17,356 bases of DNA, taken from positions 1 to 17,356 of the forward strand of contig JAAMXP010002626.1 in the NCBI GenBank assembly GCA_019693395.1, read 5' to 3'. Position numbers and translations under genes: made by a program. Source of the DNA: Ettlia oleoabundans. Lineage: Eukaryota; Chlorophyta; Chlorophyceae; Chlamydomonadales. The notes beneath the pieces were generated by a model. That model did no database searches. It was given only the letters and a program-made list of their open reading frames with translations, and was not told the origin of the DNA. This document shows positions 1-9,420 of the stretch, piece after piece. The stretch's first letter is position 1. Each line of letters opens with the position of its first letter.

Positions 1-8
1 CGTGTATG

Positions 9-1502
9 CTACTTGCCCTTGTCCATCTCCTCAGTGGGCGGCCCCCTCAGCTCCTCTCGCACCACAGTGCCATCCGGCAGCACCATGCGCCTGTCTGGGT
101 CAAAGCCTGCCGTGAATCGCTCCAGGCTCGCACTCACACGGGCGGGTGCACTCACTCGCTCCACCCCGCCCACCACTGCGTTGAGGGTGACATACAGCGG
201 TGCCATCTCGCGCGGTGCCTCTACATCACCCTGCAACAGATGCAGCGCTGTGACACCTGCACAGGCCATGGGCAGGATGGGAGAGTGTACAGCGATCATG
301 AGCTTGAAGCTTCGTAACTTTGTGAGCAGGCAGCGGGCCATCAAATGGTGTTTGCTAACTTGCAATCAGAGAGCCAAGCACGCGCCGCGTCCACACATGA
401 CTGCCGGCATGTGCTACAACACATAGCTGACCCATGGCCAGCTGAGTTTATGCGTGCCTGCCTCCTGAACCCGCACCTGGGCCGTACACCAGGCTGTTCC
501 TGTCTCTGTCTGCCCGCAGGCTGCCGCGTTGGAAGCTCAAGTCCAGCAGCACACCAGAGGTTTGGTTGATGCCCACTGCAAGAACAGGCGCCATTGTCAG
601 CAAGGCTGCCTGATGATGCTCGAGTGGTGGGGTGGCAACGGAACACCCTATGCTCCAGGGCTGCAGCTCACCATGGCAGCATGCTTTGCAGGCAGGTGTA
701 GTTGGGGTGGGAGGTGGGCAGGCCAGGAAGCTCAAGCAGAGGATTGCACCCACCCGTGCCCATGCTGTCGCTGGCAGCAGCGATGAAGTCAGGCTTGTGC
801 AGCAGCCCGCCAAAGTTCAGGCTAGCCTCCAGGCCCACCACCTGCCGTGCGCCCTGCTGGCGCAGCAGGCGGCGCAGGGTGGGTGTCATGCAGGCGACAA
901 AGGAGCGGCTGGCCTGGCGGCCCAGGCTGAGACCGTAGCCCTGAAGCTCCACTGTGAGGAAGCAAGGCGCGCTCCAACGGATGAGGGAGGGATGTTCACT
1001 GGGCAGCCTGCAGCGCTCAGTTTAGAAAGGGGTACAGGGGTGTGATTCAAAGCCAGGTCTTTTATGCAGAGGCCACAGCGGCCATGGTTGCCCCTCACCT
1101 CCCAAAGCTGCACTTACCTGGAGATGATGAACCCATGCCCGCATGTGCGCCCATAAAAGATCGCAGTCCGTCTGGTTGTGAGAAACAGCACACTGTCTGC
1201 CTGATTGATCCACAGCGGGTTGATAGGGCTGTCTGCACAGGTGCGCGCGCGCGTTTGTGTGTGTGTGTGTTTGGGGGGGAGAGGGGGGGGGGGGNNNGGC
1301 AGTGCTGCTTAGCAGCGGCAACAGCGGGAGCCAGCCCAGGCAGGAGCTGCTTTGAACCTTAGCTTAAACCAGCTATACCTTGACGGGTCACGACGTCAGT
1401 ATCAGCTTCAAGGGCTGCTAAGCTTCGAAAGATGTCTTCCGCCTCGCTGGCCGCGTGCCGCAACAAGTCCCTCGCGTCCGCGACCGCCTTAGCGCGAACC
1501 AT
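9..1502 (-). CDS. SYLF-domain (DUF500/Ysc84-like) lipid-binding protein
   Basis: Five exons on the minus strand: 1502-1379, 1232-1118, 998-754, 575-477 and 256-9, with the TAG stop at 11-9. They join in phase to 276 codons. The product reads as one SYLF domain over almost its whole length. From the N terminus there is an Ala/Arg-rich helix with EDIFRSL, then INPLWINQADSVLFLTT, a Gly-rich GRTCGHGFIIS block, the hallmark WSAPCFLTV (about residues 87-95), VVGLEASLNFG, a second Gly-rich strand ending RNSLVYGPG, and the closing VTALHLLQG...APLYVTL. SYLF proteins (yeast Ysc84, SH3YL1, plant CFS1) bind phosphoinositides or actin and act in endocytic or autophagic traffic. No SH3 or FYVE domain is attached, so partners are unknown. 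The start ATG at 1502 sits in an AAGCATGG context. The frame stays open upstream to about 1649, so a longer N terminus or an extra 5' exon is possible. Family assignment is firm; the specific role is inference. Confidence 0.85.
1240..1300. repeat. CG/GT dinucleotide run and poly-G with assembly gap
   Basis: A (CG)n then (GT)n run is followed by two G homopolymers and three undetermined bases at 1295-1297. It lies inside the first coding intron of the SYLF gene (1378-1233), directly upstream of the acceptor, so on the transcript strand it is a C-rich then (AC)n tract. The Ns mark a sequencing or assembly weakness at the homopolymer, so the intron length is uncertain here. Confidence 0.9.
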
Positions 1503-2217
1503 GCTTAAACGTTCTCCGCAAGAACTACCAAGGATACCAAGGAATGGAGTGAGCTTACCTACCCCGCCGACACGCTGCAGAGCACACGGCAGCCCAGGGA
1601 CACCGATTGCCAGCCTGGAAGGCGCCGGTGCTGCTGTGGACAGCTGCAAAGTATACGACTGCCACGCATTCCTATTGGGAGACGAATTTCCTTATTCAGT
1701 ATGCAGGTGAAAGCAGTGGTGAACATATCAAGATATCGCAAGGTATGCATGAGAGGCATCCAGGGTTCTCAGAGGAGATGTGGGAGACGGCTAGGCACAG
1801 AACTGTTGCTTGAAGCATGGGAATGTGGGAAAACCATCAAAGCGCACTGTTCGAAGATAAACATCCGCAGTGCCTTTGCAGCCTAATCCAAAGGACGCAG
1901 TGGGGACCAAGAGGCGCCATGACTGCCAGAGGTGGGGGCGAAGGCGGGGCTGAGCACGAGGAGGGGCCGGGACGAGATGTTGCTCTGTGCATGGCGTCTG
2001 CAAGACAGTAACTGCAGTGGTGCTCCATTGCAGCAGTGAATAGTTTGCCAACAAGCAAGCCAAGTGCATCTGGCTGTGGGGCATGGAATGCCTTGCTGCT
2101 CCATAACCCCGGATTTTAACAGGGTTACCAAAATGTGTGCAGAGCAACCAAGGGCTGAACTGTACCAAGTGCAGGATCCAAGCTGCCAGCCTGTGAGCGT
2201 GCTGGAACTTTGAGGCC
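1503..2217. other. Intergenic region between translin and the SYLF gene
   Basis: These 715 bp separate the translin stop from the SYLF start, both genes on the minus strand. They should hold the translin 3' UTR and the SYLF promoter and 5' UTR. I found no conserved ORF, no TATA-like box at a convincing distance, and no TGTAA on the minus strand, so translin's poly(A) signal is not obvious. The last part (1503-1649) stays open in the SYLF frame and could be 5' coding sequence. Confidence 0.5.
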
Positions 2218-3308
2218 TCATACGTCCTGGCCGCCCTCTGCGCCGCCGCCGGCCTCCAGCTCTGGCCCATCCTCCGGCTTGTGGGCCAGACCCGCCTTGG
2301 TCTGTGGTGTGGTGCAAGTTGAGGGCAGCCGCCATCGGCAAGAGGCAGAGGTCTTGGGGTCTGATCAAGCAGGGGTGCAGTGCAGTGCAGTGCAACACAG
2401 GCATGCACCCACAACAAGCGTCTGAACTGGACCAGCCGCCGGCCAGGTCGGGGCTCACCAATGACAGTTCGTACAGAGTGTTCTCCAGCTTCTTCAGCGT
2501 GTACTTGAGTGCATCGTACTGCAGGGGTGGTTCAATTGGCGGCAGCACAGGGTTGCAGGAATGGACTGAGGCAGGTGAGAAACAAGTTCTTAAGGTGAGC
2601 CACTGACGCTTCTTTCAAGATAACAAATGCAAACAGGTTCCTAAAAGAAGGCAGACGCGACGTGGTGTGCAGACAACTCTGCATCCTATAAGCGTCACAC
2701 ACGGCGAGCACTAGGCTAAAAAGATAAGGCATAGGTGCATGTAGGGCGCAAACACAGGGTGTGGCGGAATCTGTTAGTGCAGCTCCAACGCTCACCTTCT
2801 TACGCAGCGAGCCATTCCGCAGGTCAAACTGCATGCAGACACACAGAGGCAAATGGGGCACACCCTCACAAGATTTTTGTGCAGCAGGCACGTCGCCATG
2901 TGCCGATCCCACCCCCTGCAATATCAACAAGCAGCCCCACCACCTGGTACCAGCCACTGGACTGGTATGCTGCTGTTGCACCCATGCCCCCCTCTTCCAC
3001 ACACACCTGCAGGAACTGTCCCATGATTGCCTCCACCAGGTCACGCGCCTTCTGAACCGCCCCCTCATCCCGACGCGTGGCCTGAGCTATAGCCAGCCGC
3101 CCCAGCTCGCCAGTGAAGTCCAGCACGCCACCCAGGTCTGCGGCAACAACAGCGAGGGGTGGGAGGCACGGGTTGGGCGGGGTCAAGCGGGCATGGCTGG
3201 GGGTTACAGTGTGCATGTGGCAGGCAGGGCGTTGACACTGTGCATGGCCAGCCAGCGCTTGACGCAGGCCATGGGCCGGAGGAGCCAAGGAGGGAAAAGG
3301 CAGGGATC

Positions 3309-3377
<69 letters not shown>

Positions 3378-4412
3378 CCATCAGTGTGTGCAGCAGGTCA
3401 TGTTGTATGAGTAACAGGAGCAGCAGCGGGCGATGCTCACACTCTTCCACCTCAGCCAGCTCAACCTCAGCCTGCCGTATCAGCCGCCCCTCACTCAGGT
3501 AGCACCTGAACGCCAGAGCCTCGGCATACTCCTCAACTGCAGGTCTGGGTGGGTGGGGTGGGTGGGTGGTTGGGGGGCGTGAACCCGGCTGTTCCTCACA
3601 CATTTATTGATGGGTGTTGTGATGGGAGGAAGAACAGCAAGATTATGATTAAGGGTTGGACAGTTGTCCAAAGAAATGCCAACATCTTGAATGGACAGCT
3701 GCATGCCGGGGATGTGTGAGTGCAACATGAAAGACGCATGCAAACAGCTTGCCTATAGTGATGACCACTACCACCATCTTGGGAAAATGACATTCCCAGG
3801 CCCTTGCACACCCGCGTTTGAGAAGGAGCCTGGGCGCAGGGTGGGGTTCTCCCTGATGAGCGGCAGCAGCTCCTGCGCCACCTGCTTGGCGCTGGCTAGA
3901 CGCTGCTCCGCCTCCCTGTCAGCACCGCGGTGCAGGCTGAAGATGGCCTGCTTGCTGGCCTTTTGCATGTCACGGGAGCGCTTGATCACTTGCTCGCGCT
4001 TCTCATCGTACGCACGCAGCTCAGCGTCGATTCGGTCAAAGTCGCTGCATCGCGGGGGGCAGTGGGTGGGACAACGCACATGAGCATGGGCAGGAAAGGT
4101 GGTGCAAGACATCTGTAAGTGGTTCAATGAAGACAGCTCGAATAGCTCAATGGAATGTGTGTCTTGGGAGCCCAGGGCTCAGGTAGGCGAGATTGGGTTG
4201 CAAGTGGCGGCAGCGGTGACACCTGGGCGGGTTGGCAGCTTCTGCAGGCATCAACTCTGATCGCTCATTCACCTGGTGTCCAACATGTTGCTGGTTGCCA
4301 TCGCTTGCCGAGGTCTCTTGGAAGGCGGCTTGTTGCTGGCCATCAGACGCTGGCCAATCACACTTCCTCCACGCCACTGCCGTCGCCCAAGTAGTCGCGC
4401 AGCAGCGATCAT
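2218..4412 (-). CDS. TSN: Translin (single-strand RNA/DNA-binding subunit of C3PO)
   Basis: Seven exons on the minus strand: 4412-4273, 4044-3812, 3536-3441, 3137-3007, 2828-2796, 2518-2459 and 2301-2218 (TGA at 2220-2218). They join in phase to 258 codons; the human protein has 228. Recognisable translin blocks are DFDRIDAELRAYDEKREQV at the start of helix 1, a central VEEYAEALAFRCYL, EYLGGVLDFTGELGRLAI, FDLRNGSLRKKYDALKYTL and the C-terminal KKLENTLYELSL. Translin forms a ring octamer and, with TRAX, the C3PO endonuclease. TRAX supplies catalysis and translin binds RNA. A tail of about 27 residues, rich in Glu and Gly, follows the last helix. About 47 residues precede the conserved core, beginning MIAAARLLGRRQWRGG; this Arg-rich, acid-free start resembles an organelle-targeting peptide. 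An internal ATG (MASNKPPSK) could instead start a shorter form. Exon 5 is only 33 bp. TRAX is not in the window. Confidence 0.93.
2375..2394. repeat. (GTGCA)4 short tandem repeat
   Basis: Four perfect copies of the 5-mer GTGCA lie in the last intron of translin (2458-2302). It is a small microsatellite of no evident function. Confidence 0.9.
3309..3376. repeat. (CAGG)17 tetranucleotide microsatellite
   Basis: Seventeen uninterrupted copies of CAGG on the plus strand, 68 bp in all, lie in the third translin intron (3440-3138). The host gene is on the minus strand, so the transcript carries (CCUG)17. In translation the tract gives a false Pro-Ala-Cys-Leu repeat, which inflates an apparent ORF here. 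Copy number is likely to vary between strains. Confidence 0.97.
3547..3577 (+). repeat. G-run cluster with G-quadruplex potential
   Basis: At least six runs of three or more G separated by single T residues lie just upstream, in transcript terms, of the translin exon-3 acceptor (3537). On the transcript strand it is the C-rich polypyrimidine tract of that intron. The template strand could fold as a G-quadruplex. Confidence 0.7.
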
Positions 4413-4506
4413 ATGACTAAAAGGCGAGAGTGCAGGCAGGCTGCATCATATGGCGAGGAAAGGCGCAGCATGCCCAGCACTACCGACTCAAGGTTGACCG
4501 CCAGGT

Positions 4507-4511
4507 TTACA
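4507..4511 (-). terminator. TGTAA poly(A) signal, FIRRM-like gene
   Basis: TGTAA on the minus strand lies about 106 nt beyond the FIRRM-like stop codon and about 95 nt before the translin start. TGTAA is the usual polyadenylation signal of chlorophyte algae, and the position suits the 3' end of gene 3. A 5-mer match is weak evidence alone. Confidence 0.5.
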
Positions 4512-4616
4512 GATGTTGTTTTCAGTGTGCCATACATATCAATACGGAACATTTGCAAGGAAAATGACAGTCTATTGATGCAGTAAGGATGCAACCCCCG
4601 GTGCTGCCGCAAGGCC

Positions 4617-7600
4617 TCAAGCCGAGGTGATGCCCAACAGCTGCGCCAGGTGGGCAGAGCACTCGCGCAGCATCTCAGCCAAAGTAGGATCCAAAGCTGT
4701 GCCGGCACTGCCATTTGCCCCCTGCACCAGGCTCTCCAGCTTCAGGATGCTGCACATCACCTCCTGCACTGCTGCCGCCATGCTGGCATCCCCGCTGCCC
4801 CCATCACACCATTCCTGCTGTGCCCCAACCACTGCACGCACCAGCACCTTGCTTGAAGGTCCAGCATGATTTGTGCCCCCATTGCCGACAGCGGTGCCCA
4901 GCGCACGTTGGGCCTCCAGCGCCCGTCGCAACCCTGCTGCCGCCCCCAACGCCTCCTCTCGCAGCCCAGCAGCCCAGGCCGCTGCCTCCTGCTCACCCAG
5001 CTCCACACTCCCCACAGGGCACCCCTGGGAGTAGTGCCTCAGCAGGGCCGCAAAGCTGTCCACCACACCATCTGTCTCTGCAGCAGCACCCGCAGCCACA
5101 GGCACAACGTGAGCACCCAGCATGTGTGACTAGCTCCAGGGTTCTGCTCTGCTTCGTCTGACCGGCGCATCACTGCATCCCGCGCACATTAAACCAAGAA
5201 CAAACCCCTGCAAAACAGGCAGCGGATCCGACCCACATACCTGAGTTGCGCAGGCTGGGTGGCAGCGCTGCAGCCACAGCCTCACTGGAGCAGTCGTGCG
5301 CATAGAGACGGTAGGCTTCCACGCCCGCGTGCTGCAGCAGGGGCGCCTGCTCGGACAGCACAGCCTGCACCAGCTGCGCATGCGGGCTGGCACAGCGTGC
5401 CACAGCCGGCACCAGTGCTGCTGCCACTGCTGCCAGCTCTGCATGCTGCTGGCAGGCAACCAGCACCGGCACCAGTGCCTCCCTCTGCCCGCTCGGCAGC
5501 GCCTGCTGCAGCGCCTCCAGGGCCAGCAGGTCACGAAGCATGGCCAGGCAGGGCGCGGCAAAGGCAAACACGCCTTTGGCCACCACGGTGCGGTCCAGGA
5601 GGAACAACAGGCGCTTGCACAGCGTGGCCAGCAGGGCGGCGCACTCACCCTCCTGCAAACAGTCAAATGTAAAGAGAAATGAACTGTTGAAAGCTTCACG
5701 CGCCGGAAGCGACGCCAACAAAAAGGTGCAAAGCAACCATTCTGACCCAGGCCTTGCAAAAATCGAGAGCTAGTTGTGCGAGCTGAGCGGTAATCTTCAG
5801 CGTTTGACCAAAAACCAGGCACAACAAGCAAGAGGTGTGCACCGCTCCCACCTGGTGGAGGCTGGTGCAGGCGGTGTAGGCCACAGCGCAGTGGAGGGCC
5901 TCCAGGAGCCAGGCCAGGTAGGCAGCCTCCGCCTGCCAGCCGTCCACGCCTTCTGCCGCTGCTGAGATGCTGGAGGAGCTGCCATCTCTTGTAGTGTTGG
6001 GGAGGCGCTTGAGCACCAGAGGTGCGCTGTGCATGAGCTGCGTGTACAGGTGCTCCAGCGCTGCCTTGACCGCCGCTGCTGCCACTGCCGCGCCCAGGCT
6101 TGCATCCACCAGGGTAGCCAGGCGAAGCTCAGCGGCCAGGCAGGCCAGCTGGCAGGCATCCTCCCTCATGCTGGGCAGCACCTACTTGGATACAGCAGGC
6201 ACCAGGCAAGCCCGGTGCGCAGTGAACAAAGCAGGCAGGTATCAACAAAGCAACGTGAACCCACCACACAAACTGGTCCATCAACAGTGACAAGAAACGT
6301 ATGCATGTGAGTAAATTAAATTGTTGGAAATCAGCTCTGGTCTATGCCCACGCCATTCCCTTACCTGCAGGAAGTTTGCAAAGTAGGAGTCCTGCGTGGA
6401 TGGCGGCGCTGCCATGACCAGCCCTGCCAGCAGTTCCAGCAGGTGCAAGTAGAGAGGTGAGGGCGGCAGCTGGCCACCTGCCCCCGCTTCCGCCGCTGCT
6501 GACAGGTGCAGCAGGTCGTGCAGAGCGCCAATGTGCCCCTTGACCAGTGCCTCACTGCCCACCGATGTCAGCTCGCACCAGACGCTGCCCAGCACGCAGG
6601 CGGTGAGTGGGTGGGGCTGCAGGGCGTGCAGGAAGAGCTGCTGCTGGCATGCTTCCCAGGACTGAGCCATCAGCTGGCGTTCCCACCCGCACATATCCTC
6701 CCTCCTGCGGGGCATGCACAGGCACAGGCGGAGGGGCAATGCATGTGGGCCAGGCGCACCCACGGATGTGTATGGGGCCTGACTGGGTGACAGCGTGTTG
6801 AGGAATAAGCATGGAAAAGCAGCAACAGTTTGGCATCGACATGCTAGAGAGAAGAGCCGATCATTGGAGCAAGCTGTCCTCAACCTTCAGCACTGGAGCT
6901 TACCCGGCAGCAGTGGTGGCAGCGTTACAGCAGGTAGCCAGAAAGAGCAGCGCTGCGTCCGCCACCTGCCTCCTCAGTTCCGATGACTGCAGCGCCACCG
7001 CAAAGGCAGCACCCGCCAGCGCATCCATCACTGCCCCAAAAAGAGCCACACAGTGGTGTCGCACTAGGGCGTGCAGGTTGGGAGCGCTGTGCAGCAGGTG
7101 CAGGGCGGTGCGCAGCGCGGCAACCGCCAGGGCCGGCTGGTCGGCAGCAGACAGCCGCATTCGCAAGGCATCCAGCATCACCTGCGTTCCACCAAAGATT
7201 GGGCCCCAAGAAACCTGGATGAGGCTCCCCCCAGCAGCTGCTCGGCGCCCTGATAGCAAACAGAAGCACCAGCATACGGCAGGTGCACCACCAGAACCAG
7301 CGCAATCCTGCGACCTCCTGCCGCCTCACCCGCAGCTCATCCTCTGCCGCCCCGGCCGCTGTGTTGAGGCTGGCAACCAGCAGGCGCAACACGTTTGGCA
7401 GCACCTTAAGGCGCAAAGCCTCGACTAACGCCACAGCGCTGCCTCCCCCTGTCGCTGCCAGCACAGTCAGCTCCTGCTGTGCACACAGCGGCACCTCCAG
7501 CAGCCCTGACCAGCAGGCGGGTCCAGCGGCAGGGCAGGATCCCAGCACATGCCCTGCCTTTTGCGCCCAGTACAGCAGCAGCTTTCCCATGCCGGGGTCC

Positions 7601-9067
7601 AGCAGCTGGTGGCAGGTGCGGATATCTTTCCTCATGAACCCAAGTAGCACGCCCAGTACACGTGCCCCTCCCAGATCTGCAGAAAGCCAGCCATGGCAAG
7701 GTGCAGTGGCGATGGGGGAGCGAGAAAGATTTGTGATGGCGATAAATCAAGCAACAACACCAAGTAATTTTAATCGAAAAACAAAACATACATATTTGTG
7801 TGATAAAGCCTCTATCGTATGCCAAACACTTCAACCGCACAACCCAACTAATATATCAATCACACAATAAAACACTAAACAGCAAATTGCAAGATATCAA
7901 CCCATCCGTTCACAGCCAAACGCTGGCAAGCAGCCTCAGTACAGCTTGCGTAATCATTCAAACAACCCGTGCCGTCTTGGCATTTGCCCCAGTAGGGAAG
8001 GGTGGCACCAGCTATCCACCCACCACCATCCCACCGGCACTGTCCGGTCTCCTGCGCAACCACCCACCCTGGCGCTCCATGTCGCCTTGAACCTCCTGAG
8101 GCACTGCCACCCACAGCCGCTGGATGCCGTTCCACAGCGCGTTGAGCACCGAAAAGTTGCGGAGCCCCGGGCGGCGGTGGCGCACGTCCCTCATGCCCAC
8201 AATCTCACCAGCAGTGCGGCCTGTGGGAATGAAGGCAATGCAGGGGTTGGCTGTGCAAGCGCAGCTCCAGACAAGCCATATGCTGAAGCAAACATCCTGT
8301 CAAGCTGCTGCGCCGCCATGCAATGGATGGCCAGCTGGCGAGGCACCTCAACTCGAGCAACGCTGCTAACAGCTGGCGCCAGCTGCAGCACCCACCCATC
8401 TCCAGCAGCGCATTGTACTGGGGCGCCAGGCAGAAGCCACTGACCGCACTCTGCTGCTCTGTGGCACCCGCGAGCAGCGGCAACAGCCCATCTTTGAGAA
8501 TATCTCGCACCAGGCTCACAGTGCGCAGGTAAGCCTCCTTGCTGCCGCCGCCCTGCTTCAGTTGCCAGGCGGCGTGCCAGCGCTCGCTATGCAGGCACAT
8601 GTCGGCAGACGCCAGCAGCGCCTGCGACCAGGCTGCACTCTGCACTGCACGAAGCTGGCCCTGCGCTTGCTCGATGTGCTGCCGCGCTGCGCCCAAACCG
8701 TGGCTTACTGCTTCAAGCGCATGCTCAATCAAGTCGGTGGGCAGCTGGCCGCCCCCTTCAGCGAGCTGCACCAGCTTGCTGCAGACCTGCATGCTCCGCC
8801 GAGTGGGCGAAAACAGGAGGAGAGATGCTTTGGCATCAAGAAACTGCTCTAAAAACAGGGGAGTACTAGCTTGGTGGGTGTGTTTCTTATGTTGACTGTG
8901 GCCCAACCACCGCCTTCGTGCCGCCCAACCAACACCTGTTCAATTGCTCCTAAGCGGGCTGTAAGCTGTTCCTCATGATCTATTGCGGCTGGGTTGCTCA
9001 GAACGTCGACCGCCTCGCACAGCGATTCGTGTGTCCGCACAGACTGCTGCTGCAACGCGCCCGACAT
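4617..9067 (-). CDS. FIRRM: FIRRM/FLIP (C1orf112, DUF4487) homologue, FIGNL1-interacting recombination regulator
   Basis: Nine minus-strand exons: 9067-8936, 8843-8396, 8220-8068, 7676-7330, 7214-6904, 6704-6365, 6181-5852, 5652-5241 and 5077-4617 (TGA at 4619-4617). They join in phase to 977 codons and form an all-helical, Leu/Ala-rich protein. Resemblance to animal FIRRM, from memory rather than alignment, is clearest in five places: a Trp-containing helix near 215-232 (VLNALWNGIQRLW); SVWCEL...G around 504-516; MAAPPSTQDSYFANF shortly after; LLQHAGVEAYRLYAHD around 795-812; and the last helices, with LKLESLVQ and a C-terminal LAQLLG. Plant FLIP and animal FIRRM bind the AAA ATPase FIGNL1/FIGL1, dismantle RAD51/DMC1 filaments and limit meiotic crossovers. 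The family has about 850-950 residues, so the length fits. The exon-5 acceptor at 7215 has a weak pyrimidine tract and is the least certain junction. The alternative is another HEAT-like helical protein. Confidence 0.72.
7735..7930. other. AT-rich island inside FIRRM-like intron 3
   Basis: Intron 3 of the FIRRM-like gene (8067-7677, 391 bp) contains a stretch strikingly richer in A and T than anything else in the window, with runs such as AATTTTAAT, AAAAACAAAACATACATATTT and ACTAATATATCAA. No long ORF, terminal inverted repeats or target-site duplication was seen. It could be a degenerate insertion, an organelle-derived fragment or just a drifting intron. Confidence 0.6.
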
Positions 9068-9420
9068 TGTGTCAAGGGCCGACGTCCTCAACGCATCTTC
9101 CGATAGCCCACACAGTAGAAGTGTAATCTTTGAATGCTGATGGCCGCCTTTGAGAGAAACAAATTTGGACCCCACGCAAGTTTGGGACGCACGCCAGGCT
9201 GGCTACAGCGCGGGCATTTTCTCTTTCCTTCTGATAAGAGGGTTCTGCAGCTGGCTAGCAACAAGTCGTTGACAACATCTTCCTGACGCTTCTACCGGAA
9301 CCCTCCTGCCGGCTTGCTCGTCCGCCTGCTGCATTTTTGTGCTGGACTGCCTCAAGTCCTCTCTCACGCCAGCATCGCACATCGCTCCCGAAGTGGATCA
9401 CTTTGGCAGCACCCATCACG
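9068..9420. promoter_or_regulatory. Shared divergent promoter region, FIRRM-like / HDDC2
   Basis: These 353 bp separate the two divergent start codons and must contain both 5' UTRs and both promoters. A pyrimidine-rich stretch (around 9219-9231) lies near the middle. I see no clear TATA box or palindromic operator. The bidirectional role is inferred from layout only. Confidence 0.5.

Noticed and set aside
2866..3603. 245-residue minus-strand ORF read as one protein
   Set aside because: It runs through two introns and translates the microsatellite as Pro-Ala-Cys-Leu repeats. Only the parts at 3007-3137 and 3441-3536 are translin exons.
5259..5682. Overlapping plus-strand ORFs of 128 and 137 residues
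   Set aside because: They are antisense to FIRRM-like exon 8, with Gln/His/Arg-rich composition typical of reversed Ala/Leu coding sequence.
6811..7428. 205-residue plus-strand ORF
   Set aside because: It lies antisense to exons 4-6 of the FIRRM-like gene, has no recognisable family, and is a by-product of GC-rich coding sequence.
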